DNA of 64,000 nt, from contig OY856187.1 in NCBI GenBank assembly GCA_963693315.1, forward strand, positions 170,440 to 234,439. Reading direction: 5' to 3'. Within the stretch, counting starts at the first letter, position 1; every line of letters starts with the position of its first letter. The notes under the pieces were generated by a model. That model was not told where the DNA came from, searched no databases, and worked only from the letters and a program-made list of their open reading frames with translations. The stretch comes from Diogma glabrata. Taxonomy: Eukaryota; Arthropoda; Insecta; Diptera; Cylindrotomidae. Positions 42,001 to 51,404 of this stretch are shown one piece after another. A program made the position numbers and the translations under genes.

Positions 42001-42656
42001 TTTTTATTGATTCATATATGTTTTGTCCCTGCAAATTCCGTGGACATGCCGCTTTATGGGCGGGTGGATTGCGCAAATTTGCTTTACCACTTGCAGACTT
42101 ATTTTTTTTCGGTTGTACTGCCATATATATATCAAAATGTTTATTTTATTTTTTTGTGTTTTATTTTAAAATGCATAACTAAGTAAAAAATCCTATCATA
42201 CTACAAAATATGACATATGCCAATATTTCATGATAAGATGAAGAAATAATAACAAAATAATAAGTGAAAAACAAATTGTGAGAAATTTGCAGAAAACAAA
42301 ACAAAAACTAAATGCCAATAATCCAGCTGATGCAGCGCACCCCAGACGCACCGCCCACCACTTCAATCGAGGCACAAAGCCCACACATAACTACGTGTTG
42401 GTTCGATTCCTCGGAAGAGCTAGTGAGCGGTACCGCTACGGAACGCTGCCCAGCTAAGGCTGGAAGTGCTGCCGTTGACTAATTAAAGTTCGTCCGCCAG
42501 CACCCTAAGATATCATCTTGGCTAATGACATCTCCTGCCATTGTCAGTGGTATGTGATATCTCACGCTAACTCATATGTCAATGGCAGGGACTGGAGTAC
42601 GCAGGGTAGTCAGACCCGTAGATCAACATTGATCATAATCGATCAAAATCGATCCC
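39020..42656 (-). mobile_element. Family C copy 3, full length
   Basis: Minus strand: 5' tip at 42656 (AGGGATCGATTTTGATCG read on the minus strand), leader 42125-42656, ORF 42124-39101, 3' untranslated region and A-tract (39020-39040). The leader and 3' end match copy 1, which fixes the element limits. Clade: CR1/Jockey group by motif wording, with one ORF carrying endonuclease and RT. Confidence 0.95.
39101..42124 (-). CDS. Family C endonuclease-reverse transcriptase, intact
   Basis: A 1007-codon uninterrupted ORF. Basic N-terminus (residues 1-45). APE-type endonuclease about 46-285, with NICGLNANHDH (49), LFLTET (72-77), GDFNVHN (182-188) and GNSDH (259-263). RT about 480-800, with GMDNIPP, NVQPVPKKGPKSDISNYRPI, LDISKAFDRVWH (about 626), GVPQGSVLSPTLF (about 681) and SFADDSTLH (about 713). 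C-terminal block YIRPCMEYCCQVWGAAS and LDSVQKRAIRIVGD, then a basic tail. The protein nicks DNA and primes reverse transcription of its own RNA. One odd change is LLWNGHVM, where copies 1 and 2 have LLWNDHVM. The start Met matches copy 1. It appears able to code. Confidence 0.93.
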   Translation of the reverse strand: MAVQPKKNKSASGKANLRNPPAHKAACPRNLQGQNIYESIKNFKIHVQNICGLNANHDHVQHHLEHDKPNILFLTETQVSENFLFIESLNSKYRLESAFKLHQGVCAFIHESVAYTRFPNFELHGDGFNTMVLKICLPEMTFFTIALYRSPNKRNPNFFNILTKIMDEIRAKSPNCEVIVTGDFNVHNKSWLEFSKSTDDVDNSGKLAEIFAASQGLFQIVKSPTFTPRNGGDNSFLLDLYLTTMPDITSVDVAKGSIGNSDHYLISSVIKTDLLKTTAPKPRKIFHYSKMDKSGLQNFFHGFPFDRHCFYTDNVNVSAQNFTETIQFAINKFVPFSIVKPKQKYLYSKAAKTALRNKRRSFNIWIHNKTPTNRSQYLKANKISNQIISNEKSEIDRAKASKLTSMSVSDKSFYSAINSLNSGTKFSIPPIIDGDLIVNDPARKANLFAERFALNSTVLETPKEIPQIQSSGVNMNELHFKPKIVAKLLKGLNINKASGMDNIPPIILKTFSKELAPTLTKIFYQSYKSGIFPSCWKLANVQPVPKKGPKSDISNYRPIALLSVLSKVYEHYINTHISKFLEENHLISDSQYGFRNKRSTTDLLNYVAHCWNSILDKGGETYVIALDISKAFDRVWHANLINKLVAYGFHPNVVKLIQNFLSDRYISVTLDGYSSESKLINAGVPQGSVLSPTLFLIYINELLKITSNPINSFADDSTLHKSFEPLPSKGKIHERINPARRDAAINVNKDLNKVADWGDQNLVNFNSTKTQLLIVSRLKTEFPKDILFSMCDEPIGECKNIRLLGVTVSNDLLWNGHVMAMAKSASKKLGLLNRCKKFFTPYQLLHVYKSYIRPCMEYCCQVWGAASVSILALLDSVQKRAIRIVGDRTLTSQLDSLQHRRTVADLVVFYKYRHQQCSDEISGIMPQTYSYPRSTRQSAAATSETVKIPRCHTGRSQRDFFVRTAYKWNSLPEHLVSGGFNPQMFKKSVNLHLRTPVVVGPRSRPRS

Positions 42657-43860
42657 TCCTGCTATAATTTCGAAATTATACCTGTTAATATGAATTATGA
42701 CAGAGTTGTGAATCATTTCGGGAACAATTTTAAAATCCATTTAAAACAATAATATAATTAAGATATTTAAGAATTGCCTCACTAAATTGTAATAACCAGG
42801 TCCCTAAATTGGAAAATAATGTGAATTCTAATATTTTTACAATCAAAACATCTATTTTTTAAATTATTGTCACAATTTTGTAAATGGTGTAAATTCTGAT
42901 ACAAAACTTCAATTTATTTTTTACATGCTTACACTATGTGGAGTGTTAATAATATAAATCAATAAATTTGAAGGACATTTTCGTCCAGTGCAAGCAGGAT
43001 TTATGATAAATTACTCATTACGGATTTATTTGCGTTTTTTGTGACGTTCCCGGAAATGATGACGATGTTCCCAGAATGATGATGGCGTTCCGTAAATGAG
43101 TGTGACGTTTCCTCAATGATCACAACGCTCCGTTTATGTGATAATTTATACAAGAAAATAGTGTTTTCATTATTAAAGGTATAATGGTATTTGTACTTCA
43201 GGCATTAGGTACATGAATATCAAAGTTTCATTTTAAAATCTAATAACAATAAACTTTGTAGTTGCAAACAATAGACGTAAAGTAATAAGAATCTTATTAA
43301 TTGCACATTATCGTTAATATGACTTGCACATTATCATTAATTGCACATTATCATTAATATGTCTGAATCTAAGGTTTCTGATGGAGTTGGAGTTCTCTAT
43401 CGTCGACCACAATTGCCGGCAGTTTAATTTCTCGAAATAATTTTGAAAATTGATACAATAATATGTACACATCAGCAGGTTTCTACCAGACAATCTTAGT
43501 TACGTTCATAATCCCGGGGACAACGTCTACTTTTTCAGGCAGTATGTTTATAATTCCAAGTATTTCGTCATTAGTGACTGCATGGAGAAAACAGTTGAAT
43601 TTTTATTAAATGGGCAAAATCTGCAGCTTTGTTAACATCTATTCCTCATATTACTTAATCATCAGCAGAATTTTTTAGCACTATCTCCTACGCCATCCAT
43701 TGGCCCTTTACCATGCCCTGGCTCACTGAATGTCTATAATGTTGAAACGTTTATTTGTGGAAATGAAATATTAAAGTTTTAATCCATAAGTAAATATAAC
43801 AGCAGTTTCTATATTGGGCTGTTTCCGTCTGAAAAAATGTGAAGGGTATATACATGTTGC
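42657..43860. other. AT-rich DNA with two short tandem-like patches
   Basis: A perfect 18-bp palindrome, TATAATTTCGAAATTATA, lies at 42663-42680 next to the family C 5' end. 43040-43140 has four loose ~28-bp units of the type GACGTTCC..AATGATGA. 43308-43362 has repeated TTGCACATTATCRTTAAT words. No gene seen. Confidence 0.5.
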
Positions 43861-44844
43861 CTAGTACTCAATATATTCTGTAACGACTAACGCAGACTTC
43901 ATGTGACCAATAGAGTTCGGGTATGACAGATTTACCAGTCTCACAATGTCAGCCTCTAATTCTTGCAAAGTTTCGCTGACTCCTTGTTTTCGTGTTTTGA
44001 GCTGCATGCGATGGAGAGCTTGCATATGACTTTCCTTATATCTTACTTCTAAGGCCTCCATAATCTTGCTGTAATCACGCTCTGTCGCTGATAGTGTCTG
44101 CAAAATTTCAGCAGCAGGTCCCTTCAATGCCAATATAAGCGCGTTTACTTTTTGCTGGTGATCAACCCCAGTTGTTGCTATCTCAAATTGCATCTTAAAT
44201 ATCTGATACGATGTAGATCCATCAAATGCTGGTGTTTTTACTCTAGCTGGGGCTGAAGTAGTTGATGGAATGATCATGTTACCTGACTTCACTTGTGCTA
44301 TTTCTTGGCGGAATTCACTCGAAAGATTGCGTAATTTCTCTTCATGTTCTTCGGTAACTTTCCGCAGCTCCCTTTCCATGTTGTTGATTTTGACCTCCGC
44401 ACTGGATAGACGTGATTCGATTACTTCACGTAGACTTTCTTGCTTTGCCATCATATCAGCAAATTGTTGTTGTTGGTTGTTTCCTTGTTTGGCCGCCAAT
44501 TGCTCTTGTTTGGCTATCATATCAGCAAGCTGTTGTTGTTGCTCTACTTTTTGTTCTGCTGCCTGTTTCTCTTGTCGGGCCATCATATCAGCAAGTTGTT
44601 GTTGTTGCTGTGCCATCATTTCTTTCATCAACGCCATCATCGGATCAATTGTTGGGGCATTCTGAACTGGAGCTTCCTCCGGCTCTATTTCTATAACCTC
44701 TGTGTTTTCACCTGCTTCTTCTAAAACTTTACGCAGCCGGAATGCAAGTTCTGCCTTCGTCCCATGGATTGGAGCATTCCTTTTCCTCAACTCGTACTTC
44801 AGCTGAGTCTGGCTGAGATTACTAATATTTACTGTCCTGACCAT
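43861..44844 (-). pseudogene. Gypsy-type gag fragment 1
   Basis: The likely start is the Met at 44842-44844, because upstream codons lie in the primer-binding and LTR region. Residues 1-40 (SQTQLKYELRKRNAPIHGTK, then AELAFRL) form a SAP-like helix pair. An acidic patch follows. Residues 70-150 are three Gln-rich coiled-coil repeats (MMAQQQQQLADMMARQE type). About 230-330 is the conserved gag core (VKTPAFDGSTSYQIFKMQFE, ALILALKGPAAEILQTL). It breaks off at 43861 before any zinc knuckle. It is most like the gag of the element at 50309-54783. Confidence 0.8.
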
Positions 44845-44872
44845 TGTTTCAATAATCCCACTTCTGACACCA

Positions 44873-45440
44873 CTGTAACGACTCTTCGTTGGTTCTTTTC
44901 GATTATTAAGCAAATACGACTGCAAAAAAAAATTGATCTTTAGTCAACAAAATCTCAAACTTTATTTATCAACCAATTACAGCAACTTCCGATTTTAATT
45001 ACAATAAATTCTATGGTCTCCAATTTATGTACGATAAATTTCTCCGCTTTTCCACAATTTGAATCAATAATATTCGGAATCGTAAAATCTGTATTTACTA
45101 TTCCACTAGGTTCAAATTCTTTCACTATTAGTACCCAGGCTCAAGTGCCACCGATTATTCCTTATACTTGCGAATATTTATAACACTTTTAATTGCAAAA
45201 TTAAAACTGACTATCTGATATTTTGTTCGCTTATTTATATCCAAAAATAAATAAGTAGAAACATCTGCTAATCAGTTGTTGTTTCCTACTGTACTTTCTA
45301 GAAAACAATATTCGAGGTACGTACATCAGGAATAGGCCACACCTTTTTTTAATTCATACTTGCATTAATGTAAACATTTGTATTAGCGAACTCATTCTAT
45401 AACAAATTTGATTTGCATTAGTTTATGCAAAATGTATTAG
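44873..45440 (-). repeat. LTR of Gypsy fragment 1, decayed at its outer end
   Basis: Starts TGTAACGACTCTTCGTTGG after the primer-site region and aligns with the LTR at 54107-54783 up to the GCAAAATGTATTAG region; beyond that similarity fades. The partner LTR is not in the window. Confidence 0.75.
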
Positions 45441-46712
45441 TTAACTCATTCTTTGCAATAGTTGAAAGTGGAAAACATTTATGCAGAATGTATTAAAACG
45501 GAAATTAAAATTTTGTAAGAATTTTATTTTTAAAACGAGAAATTATGAACCTTAATTATGAATTACCTGAGAAACTTTCGTTTTAGATTACGAATTAGTT
45601 ATATATTTTTTTTCTGGAAAAAAAAATGTGGTAAAAGTGAGGGTACCCCTAACAGCGCCATCTTTGAATTTTTTTTTAAGTTTAACACACTTTTACAAAA
45701 TTATTAAATTTTAAGTAATTTTTTTTATAAGTCCTATCAATTACCTTTCCAATGAGCTATAAATGACTTAAATCGGTTTAGTCAATCGTTAGCAATCGAT
45801 ATTCAAAGATACTCATGTTTCGCAAACCCCTAAAACTTTGCCGCCCTGTGTCATCCCTAGAGCGAAATTTAATTTTTTGAAAAAAACGGTATTTTTATTT
45901 TTTTATTGGCTATCTGTATATGAAATTTTATCGAAATCAGAGGGGGTCAGGTCACATGCTAGAACAAATGCTGTTGCGATGACGTGGAATTGCTCAGTAT
46001 AAAAAATTAAAATCGACTCGTTCAGTCAACTCATTTGCAAAAACGCTTTATTTGAAATTTTGAAATTTCAGCAATTTTCATGTTTCATGCTACAATTTGG
46101 ACGTGTTTGGTAAAACACCAAAATTTGAAATTAGCAGGATATTTAGTTCATACCTTTAACTTTAAAACACTTCAAGGGTTGTTTTGCTATTTTCTCCTGA
46201 CGCGGTCGTACAGGCGTTTAAAGAGAAGCCAACATTATATAGCCATTTGTTTCTTACAGCTTACAGCTTCCTACTTACAGCTTACAGTTTCTTACATTTT
46301 TATTTTTGTTTAAAAAACTACCATCTTTCAACTTTATAATGCCACCTTGATCGAATCAATATCTTTAGTAGAAAAAGTTTTACAGCTAAAACCGCAAAAC
46401 ACAAAAATACGACTTTTCAAGTGCTTTATTTTGTGTGGACCTGAAGTGGCGCGTGCGAAAATTAAATCCTTGTGGATTTTGATTTTTTGAACCCTAAAGA
46501 ATATTTCCACAAAGTTTGAATAAAATCAAAAACAGTGCAGCAACAATTTTTCTTTTTTTTTTTATGATTTCATATGGAATGACTCTTAAGCCAAAGTTCA
46601 ACTTCAATTCGGCACGGGTTAACTTTATTTGATTGACATAAAATTTCTTGCAGTTCATTTTTATATGTATACACACCGATTAAGGGGGTGAGATCAAAAA
46701 TATGTCATTATT
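45441..46712. other. AT-rich DNA without recognisable genes
   Basis: Contains TACCTTTCCAATGAGCTATA and neighbouring words near 45750 that I associate with dispersed insect repeats. TTACAGCTT is repeated at 46256-46290. No gene seen. Confidence 0.4.
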
Positions 46713-47357
46713 TTGGATTTTTGAGATCAATTAAACTCAAGTAAGTAAGGAAGTAATTGGAATATTTTCAATTCAAAGGTATGGTTTGAAGTTTCTCAGA
46801 AAAAAACTACAATTCACATTTTACGTGTTTCGGATCGGATACGAACCTACCCTCGTCAGTGCCCGGCTCGAATCTTTGGGCAGACACGCTATCGATTACG
46901 CCGTTGAGGCGATGACAATTTCAAAGTTGAAACTTCTTCATCACTTAATTATTTTTTACTTAAGTTGAATTTTTTCCACTGTCATTAGACTCCATATTAT
47001 GGAAATGCTTTTACATTATATGGAATTTTTTGCATTAAATTTCTAGACAATACTTTGTGTGAGTTCATAGAATGGGGAACATTTCTATTCTAATTAACAT
47101 CCTAAGTCACGATTGTATAGTCATTATTGATTGTTTCCAATCAATGTGAAATCAATGGCTGACACTTGGTCAATTTGTAGTTCTATATGTATTAACATTA
47201 GACTACATTAAGGGAATTTTAAATTTATTTTGGATTTTTGAGATTTATTAAACTCAAGTAAGTAAGGAAGTAATTGGAATATTTTCAATTCAAAGGTATG
47301 GTTTGAAGTTTCTCAGAAAAAAACTACAATTCACATTTTACGTGTTTCGGATCGGAT
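46713..47357 (+). repeat. 128-bp direct duplication
   Basis: 46713-46839 and 47230-47357 are almost identical (TTTTGGATTTTTGAGAT to GTGTTTCGGATCGGAT), 517 bp apart. The first continues into a tRNA-like sequence, the second into AT-rich DNA. Confidence 0.92.
46823..46922 (-). repeat. tRNA-like sequence, possible SINE head
   Basis: On the minus strand: GGCGTAATCGATAGCGTGTC resembles a tRNA A-box/D-arm and GGTAGGTTCGTATCC resembles a B-box/T-arm, about 45 bases apart. No clear acceptor stem or complete cloverleaf is seen, so it is more likely tRNA-derived than a functional tRNA gene. Confidence 0.5.
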
Positions 47358-47429
47358 GTCATTATATTTTTTTTTTCATATGGCTAAAGAACACCCTAAT
47401 AAATATTATTAGCAGATAAAATTTTACTT

Positions 47430-48101
47430 TTGTCAGGTAAACGTTTTCATAAAAGAAATTTTGATCTTCTTCAAGAAACTTTACTATCAAATGATTATCC
47501 CAAAAAATTAATCAAACTCATCAAACGATTAGAATTTTTAAACAATGATTTATTTATGACTATAAATAAATCATTGTTTAAAAATTCTAATCGTAATGTT
47601 ATAGAAGTACCACCTATAAATGTCGAAACAAGTGTTGCACCCCAAAATGTTCTACCTACGTTTGTATCTTTACCTTATGTTAAAGGTGTTTATGAACAAA
47701 TAAAAAATTTAATTTTTCATTATAATATTCATGCTGTTGGAAGATCATCTAAAACTATTGGAGAAACCTTATTTTCAAAATTAAAAGACCGAAGGAATTA
47801 CAAACCGAAGTAATATATCAAATTAAATTTTCTTGTGATTTTACTTAAACTGGACAAACAAAACAATTTTTAAAGAAACGTTTTGATCAACATTTACATA
47901 ATGCTAAAAGAAAGCCTGTTAATTCTGACGATGATAATGGTAGTAGTGCGCTGTTGCTGGACATAACGTTTCTTTCGCAAACGTTGAAATTCTTGAAAAA
48001 GAAAGCAATTTTAGAAAAAGGAGTATAATGGAGATGATACAAATTAAAAAGAGCAAAAAGTCTATAAATAAACAAAAATGTATATCTGCAAAATATTTAT
48101 G
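47430..48101 (+). pseudogene. Penelope-like element C-terminus with GIY-YIG domain
   Basis: Frame 47430-47813 has FHKRNFDLLQETLLSNDYPK and LPYVKGVYEQIKNLIFHYNI, the thumb/linker wording of Penelope-like elements. After a frameshift near 47800-47815 comes the GIY-YIG endonuclease: VIYQIKFSCDF, then TGQTKQFLKKRFDQH, LKFLKKKAILEKG and, after another shift, IMEMIQIKKSKKSINKQ with a stop near 48100. A TAA stands where the Tyr of YIG is expected. The RT part upstream is missing. A TGAGGATGTATTAAATATAC word at 48258 resembles Penelope 3' sequences. Confidence 0.72.
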
Positions 48102-48418
48102 ATAACATTTTAACTTAATATTGTACTTTTTATTTTAATTCTAAAAGCTTATCTAGTATTCTCTATTTTTCTTTTATAAAAAATTTTCTATGTTCAATAT
48201 ATTTATGTTTTCTGTTTTTAAAAAAATTATGGTTATATTATTAAAAAACTTTTGCACTGAGGATGTATTAAATATACGAAACGTTTGCAAAAAAATAATT
48301 TAAATTCTATTTTTTTTATTCTTTTTTAAAACAAAGATTCTTTTTATCTAAAATAAATAAATAATTTATTTTATTTAAAAGAATAAATTATTGGCTTCAA
48401 CCAAAGATCATTTTATTA
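48102..48418. other. 3' flank of the Penelope-like fragment
   Basis: AT-rich. Possible Penelope 3' untranslated sequence to about 48290 (ends near GAAACGTTTGCAAAAA). Confidence 0.4.
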
Positions 48419-49100
48419 TCAATAATAAAATATTAAAACCACAAAACCTATTTCTTTAATCAATAATTTACTTCTTCTCGCCATATAAAGTGATAAATTA
48501 AATTCTATTTTTGATGCTATTTTTCTGATAGACCATGACATCGGTAAAACAGTAAAAATCAAATATTTTTCTGAATTGCTGGTTGTTGTTCGCATTTTAT
48601 CTTTCAATTGCTGAATTATTTGTCCTTCATCATTCTCTTCACTGTAATCACTTTCATTTGACTGTTGAAATATTTTTGAAGCAATGACCTGCGTTACGGT
48701 TTCCAATTTTCTCTTTTTATATGTTTTACTCCTTAACCGTCTGGTTGAAATGGGACTTTTTCCTAACGAAGTAATAGTTGCATTTAAACTGCCTATGGAT
48801 TTATTTAAGTCAAATTCAAATTTATTTATACCTATACTTCAATTTGTTGACTCAGAGCATGTCGAATTTGTTTTTTTTTCTTCACATTGTGAAGTTGATG
48901 GTCCTGGATCAGGTTGATTTTCTATTGCAGCTGTTCGAATTCTTGTTTTCTTAGTTAATAAAAGTTCACTATCACTATCTATATTAAGTTGTAAAAATTG
49001 GGCATGTTCCAATAATTTGGCCGAAACTTTAAATGTTTTTACTTTTTTAGAATGTTAATTTAATTTAAATGGATTGGAGCAATAATTACGCATTTTAATA
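48419..49100 (-). pseudogene. Unidentified transposon-linked protein relic
   Basis: Minus-strand pieces: MRNYCSNPFKLN at 49065-49100; a broken middle with LLTKKTRIRTAAIENQPDPG; FDLNKSIGSLNATITSLGKS near 48765-48825; then frame 48419-48706 with SEKYLIFTVLPMSWSIRKIA and LYMARRSKLLIKEIG. The order (Cys-Asn-Pro-Phe start, a LNxxxxxLGxSPI block, a helix-turn-helix-like block) resembles a widespread uncharacterised insect/cnidarian protein family. Function unknown. At least two frame breaks. Confidence 0.5.
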
Positions 49101-50030
49101 TGTTACTTCTTACTGAACTATTTATTGAGAATTAATCAACGTAAAAGTAGATAGACTTTTCATAAAAATTGCTGGAGAGAATGAAATAGATATATGGATT
49201 TGGTAAAATCTCTTTCTTTCAAATTGAAATTATTATAACCCAGTACATAGTGTAATGAAAAATAAAATCGAATTAACTTTAACGATTTTTCCTGGCCAAA
49301 CGGTTCATTGACGTCACTTTTTTTTATTTTTAGTTCAAAAGAGAATAAATTGAAGATTTAAAAAATAAATAAAATAAAACTTTTGATGAGGCCCTTTTGA
49401 TAAAAAACTTAAAAAATAAAATTTCTTGCAGTATTCTGACCATACTTTGTCCTAAAATATTTTTTCAAATTATTTTTATATTAAAGGATAATAAATTATC
49501 TTCCCAACAAAATATAAATCGTTAAAATCCGTTGAGCCGTTGATTGTAAACAAACTCTTAAAGTTGACCCTGCAGCCATAATCGTTGAATTTGCAAGAGA
49601 GAACCACGAGAGAACGGAGAGAGAGAGGAGCAACAAAAAAAAATACGTCCTAATTTTTTTTTATATTCTACCGAATAAGCATGGTGAATTTTAAATAAAA
49701 AATTATGCATCCAAAAAAACGCAAATAGTGATCGCTTTCGCGTGGATCTGTTCTATATATACTGGGTGAGTTTTTTAAAAAATGCCAGGCTTTTTATCTC
49801 GAGAACCATGCTAGATGGGACAAAATAACCCAAGGTGATATTTGTTAAGCGTCGAGGGGGACGTCCAATGGTAATATTGAATGACCTTGAAACTCATAAG
49901 TATTGGAGATATATGCCAAAATAGGTTTTTTTTTTAAATTAGAACCTATACATTTAATGTTTTTTTTTTAGTTAAGTAAATCAAACTTCACACTTTTTGC
50001 TTACAATTTTTTTTTTGTAAAGTGTACGAT
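49101..50030. other. AT-rich DNA without recognisable genes
   Basis: No ORF with family resemblance. A GA-rich patch lies at 49600-49632. Confidence 0.4.
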
Positions 50031-50294
50031 TTTGTAGATATGATGAAAATTGATTTGCACTAAAGCAAACGTGTCTTCGCTAAGTTCTTCAGAAAAAAAA
50101 TAAAATTTCGATAAATTAAAAAAAAAAACAATGAAAATCATTCATTAATTTAAATATTATTGCATCGTGGTCTACTGCGTGAAATTGATTTTCGTTGTTT
50201 TTTTTTTGATTTATTGAAATTTTATTTTTTTATTGAAGAACTTAGCGAAGATACGTTTGCTTTAGTGCAAATCAATTTTCATCATATCTACAAA
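50031..50294. repeat. 264-bp fold-back sequence
   Basis: Arms of about 105 bp: TTTGTAGATATGATGAAAAT at 50031 and its complement ending at 50294, including ACTAAAGCAAACG / CGTTTGCTTTAGT and CTTCGCTAAGTTCTTC / GAAGAACTTAGCGAAG. It lies 14 bp from the Gypsy LTR. Probably a palindromic MITE. Confidence 0.85.
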
Positions 50295-50308
50295 TATCTT
50301 CATCATAT

Positions 50309-51393
50309 TGTAACGACTCTTCGTTGGTTCTTTTAGATTATTGAACAAACACGACAGTAAAAAACAGATCTTTAGTTAACAGAATCTCAAACTTTATTTG
50401 TCATCAAATTACAGCAGCTTCCGTTTTTCCTTACAATAAATTCCAGGGTCTCCAATTTATGTACACTAAACTTCACCGCTTTTCCATAATTTGAATCAAT
50501 AATATTCGGAATCGTAAAATCTGTATTTACTATTCCACTAAGTTCAGATTCTTTCACTATTAGTACCCAGGCTCAAGTACCACCGATTATTCCTTAAACT
50601 TGCGAATATTTATAAACACTTTTAATTGCAAAAGTAAAAACCAGGGATGTGCCGTAGACAAAATAGATTACTTTACATGTATAGATTACGCATAGATTAC
50701 GTGTAAATTACGTGTAAATTACGCGAGATATTTTCGTGTAATCTATAATGTAAACTATTATGTAATCTATTTAATTGATATCTGCATTCAAAACTTTTTC
50801 AGCAATTAAATTAACTTTTTTCAAGATCGCAAGATCTTGTTTTTGACAATATTATTGATCATGTCTTTTACGAAAAAATCGAAAAAAATTTTCAGTAGGA
50901 ATAATACAATATTTCCACATATTTCTTCTTAAATCAAAATTAATAGATTACACCAAATTTACATAGATGACATAGATTACATTACATAGATTACATGTAA
51001 TGTAATCTATTTTAGATTACGCGTAAAGGAACAACCCTGGTAAAAACTGACTATCTGATATTTTTGTTTGCTTATTTATATCGAAAAATAAATATCCGAT
51101 TCTATAATCCACTAGAAATCAATACTACGTAGTCTGTACATCTTGAAGAGGCCACACCTGTTTTCATTCATACTTGCATTTGTATTAGCGAACTCAAATT
51201 TAATTTATGCAAAATGTATTTAATTCATTGTATGTATTTTAATTCATTAATGTAAACATTTGTATAACAAATTTAATTTACATTAATTTATGCAATACAA
51301 TTTGCAATACAAGTAAAAGATTGAAAAAGGAGTTAACTTTTAATTCATGAATGAGTAAATAAAATTAACCCATTCTGGACGAAGTTTATTACA
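50309..51393 (-). repeat. 3' LTR of the Gypsy-type element, interrupted
   Basis: Same sequence as 54107-54783 with a 398-bp MITE plus an 8-bp duplication (50642-51047), and small length differences near 51205-51240. Confidence 0.92.
50642..51039. mobile_element. 398-bp hAT-type MITE inside the LTR
   Basis: Tips CAGGGATGT and ACAACCCTG. The 8-bp TSD GTAAAAAC lies at 50634-50641 and 51040-51047, present once in the other LTR (around 54427-54434). It contains about ten TAGATTAC/GTAATCTA words clustered near both ends. No ORF. Confidence 0.93.
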
Positions 51394-51404
51394 TTGCCCT
51401 CCAT

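Noticed and set aside
44270..44724. Overlapping plus-strand frames rich in Cys, Leu and Val
   Set aside because: They are the antisense of the Gln-rich gag coiled coil, whose CAG/CAA codons read as Cys, Leu or Val codons in reverse.
45640..46320. Possible conserved non-coding region or gene around GCGCCATCTTTGAA
   Set aside because: The words look like dispersed insect repeat sequence; I could not define ends or coding capacity.
46823..46922. Functional tRNA gene
   Set aside because: A- and B-box-like words are present, but I find no matching acceptor stem or clean cloverleaf.
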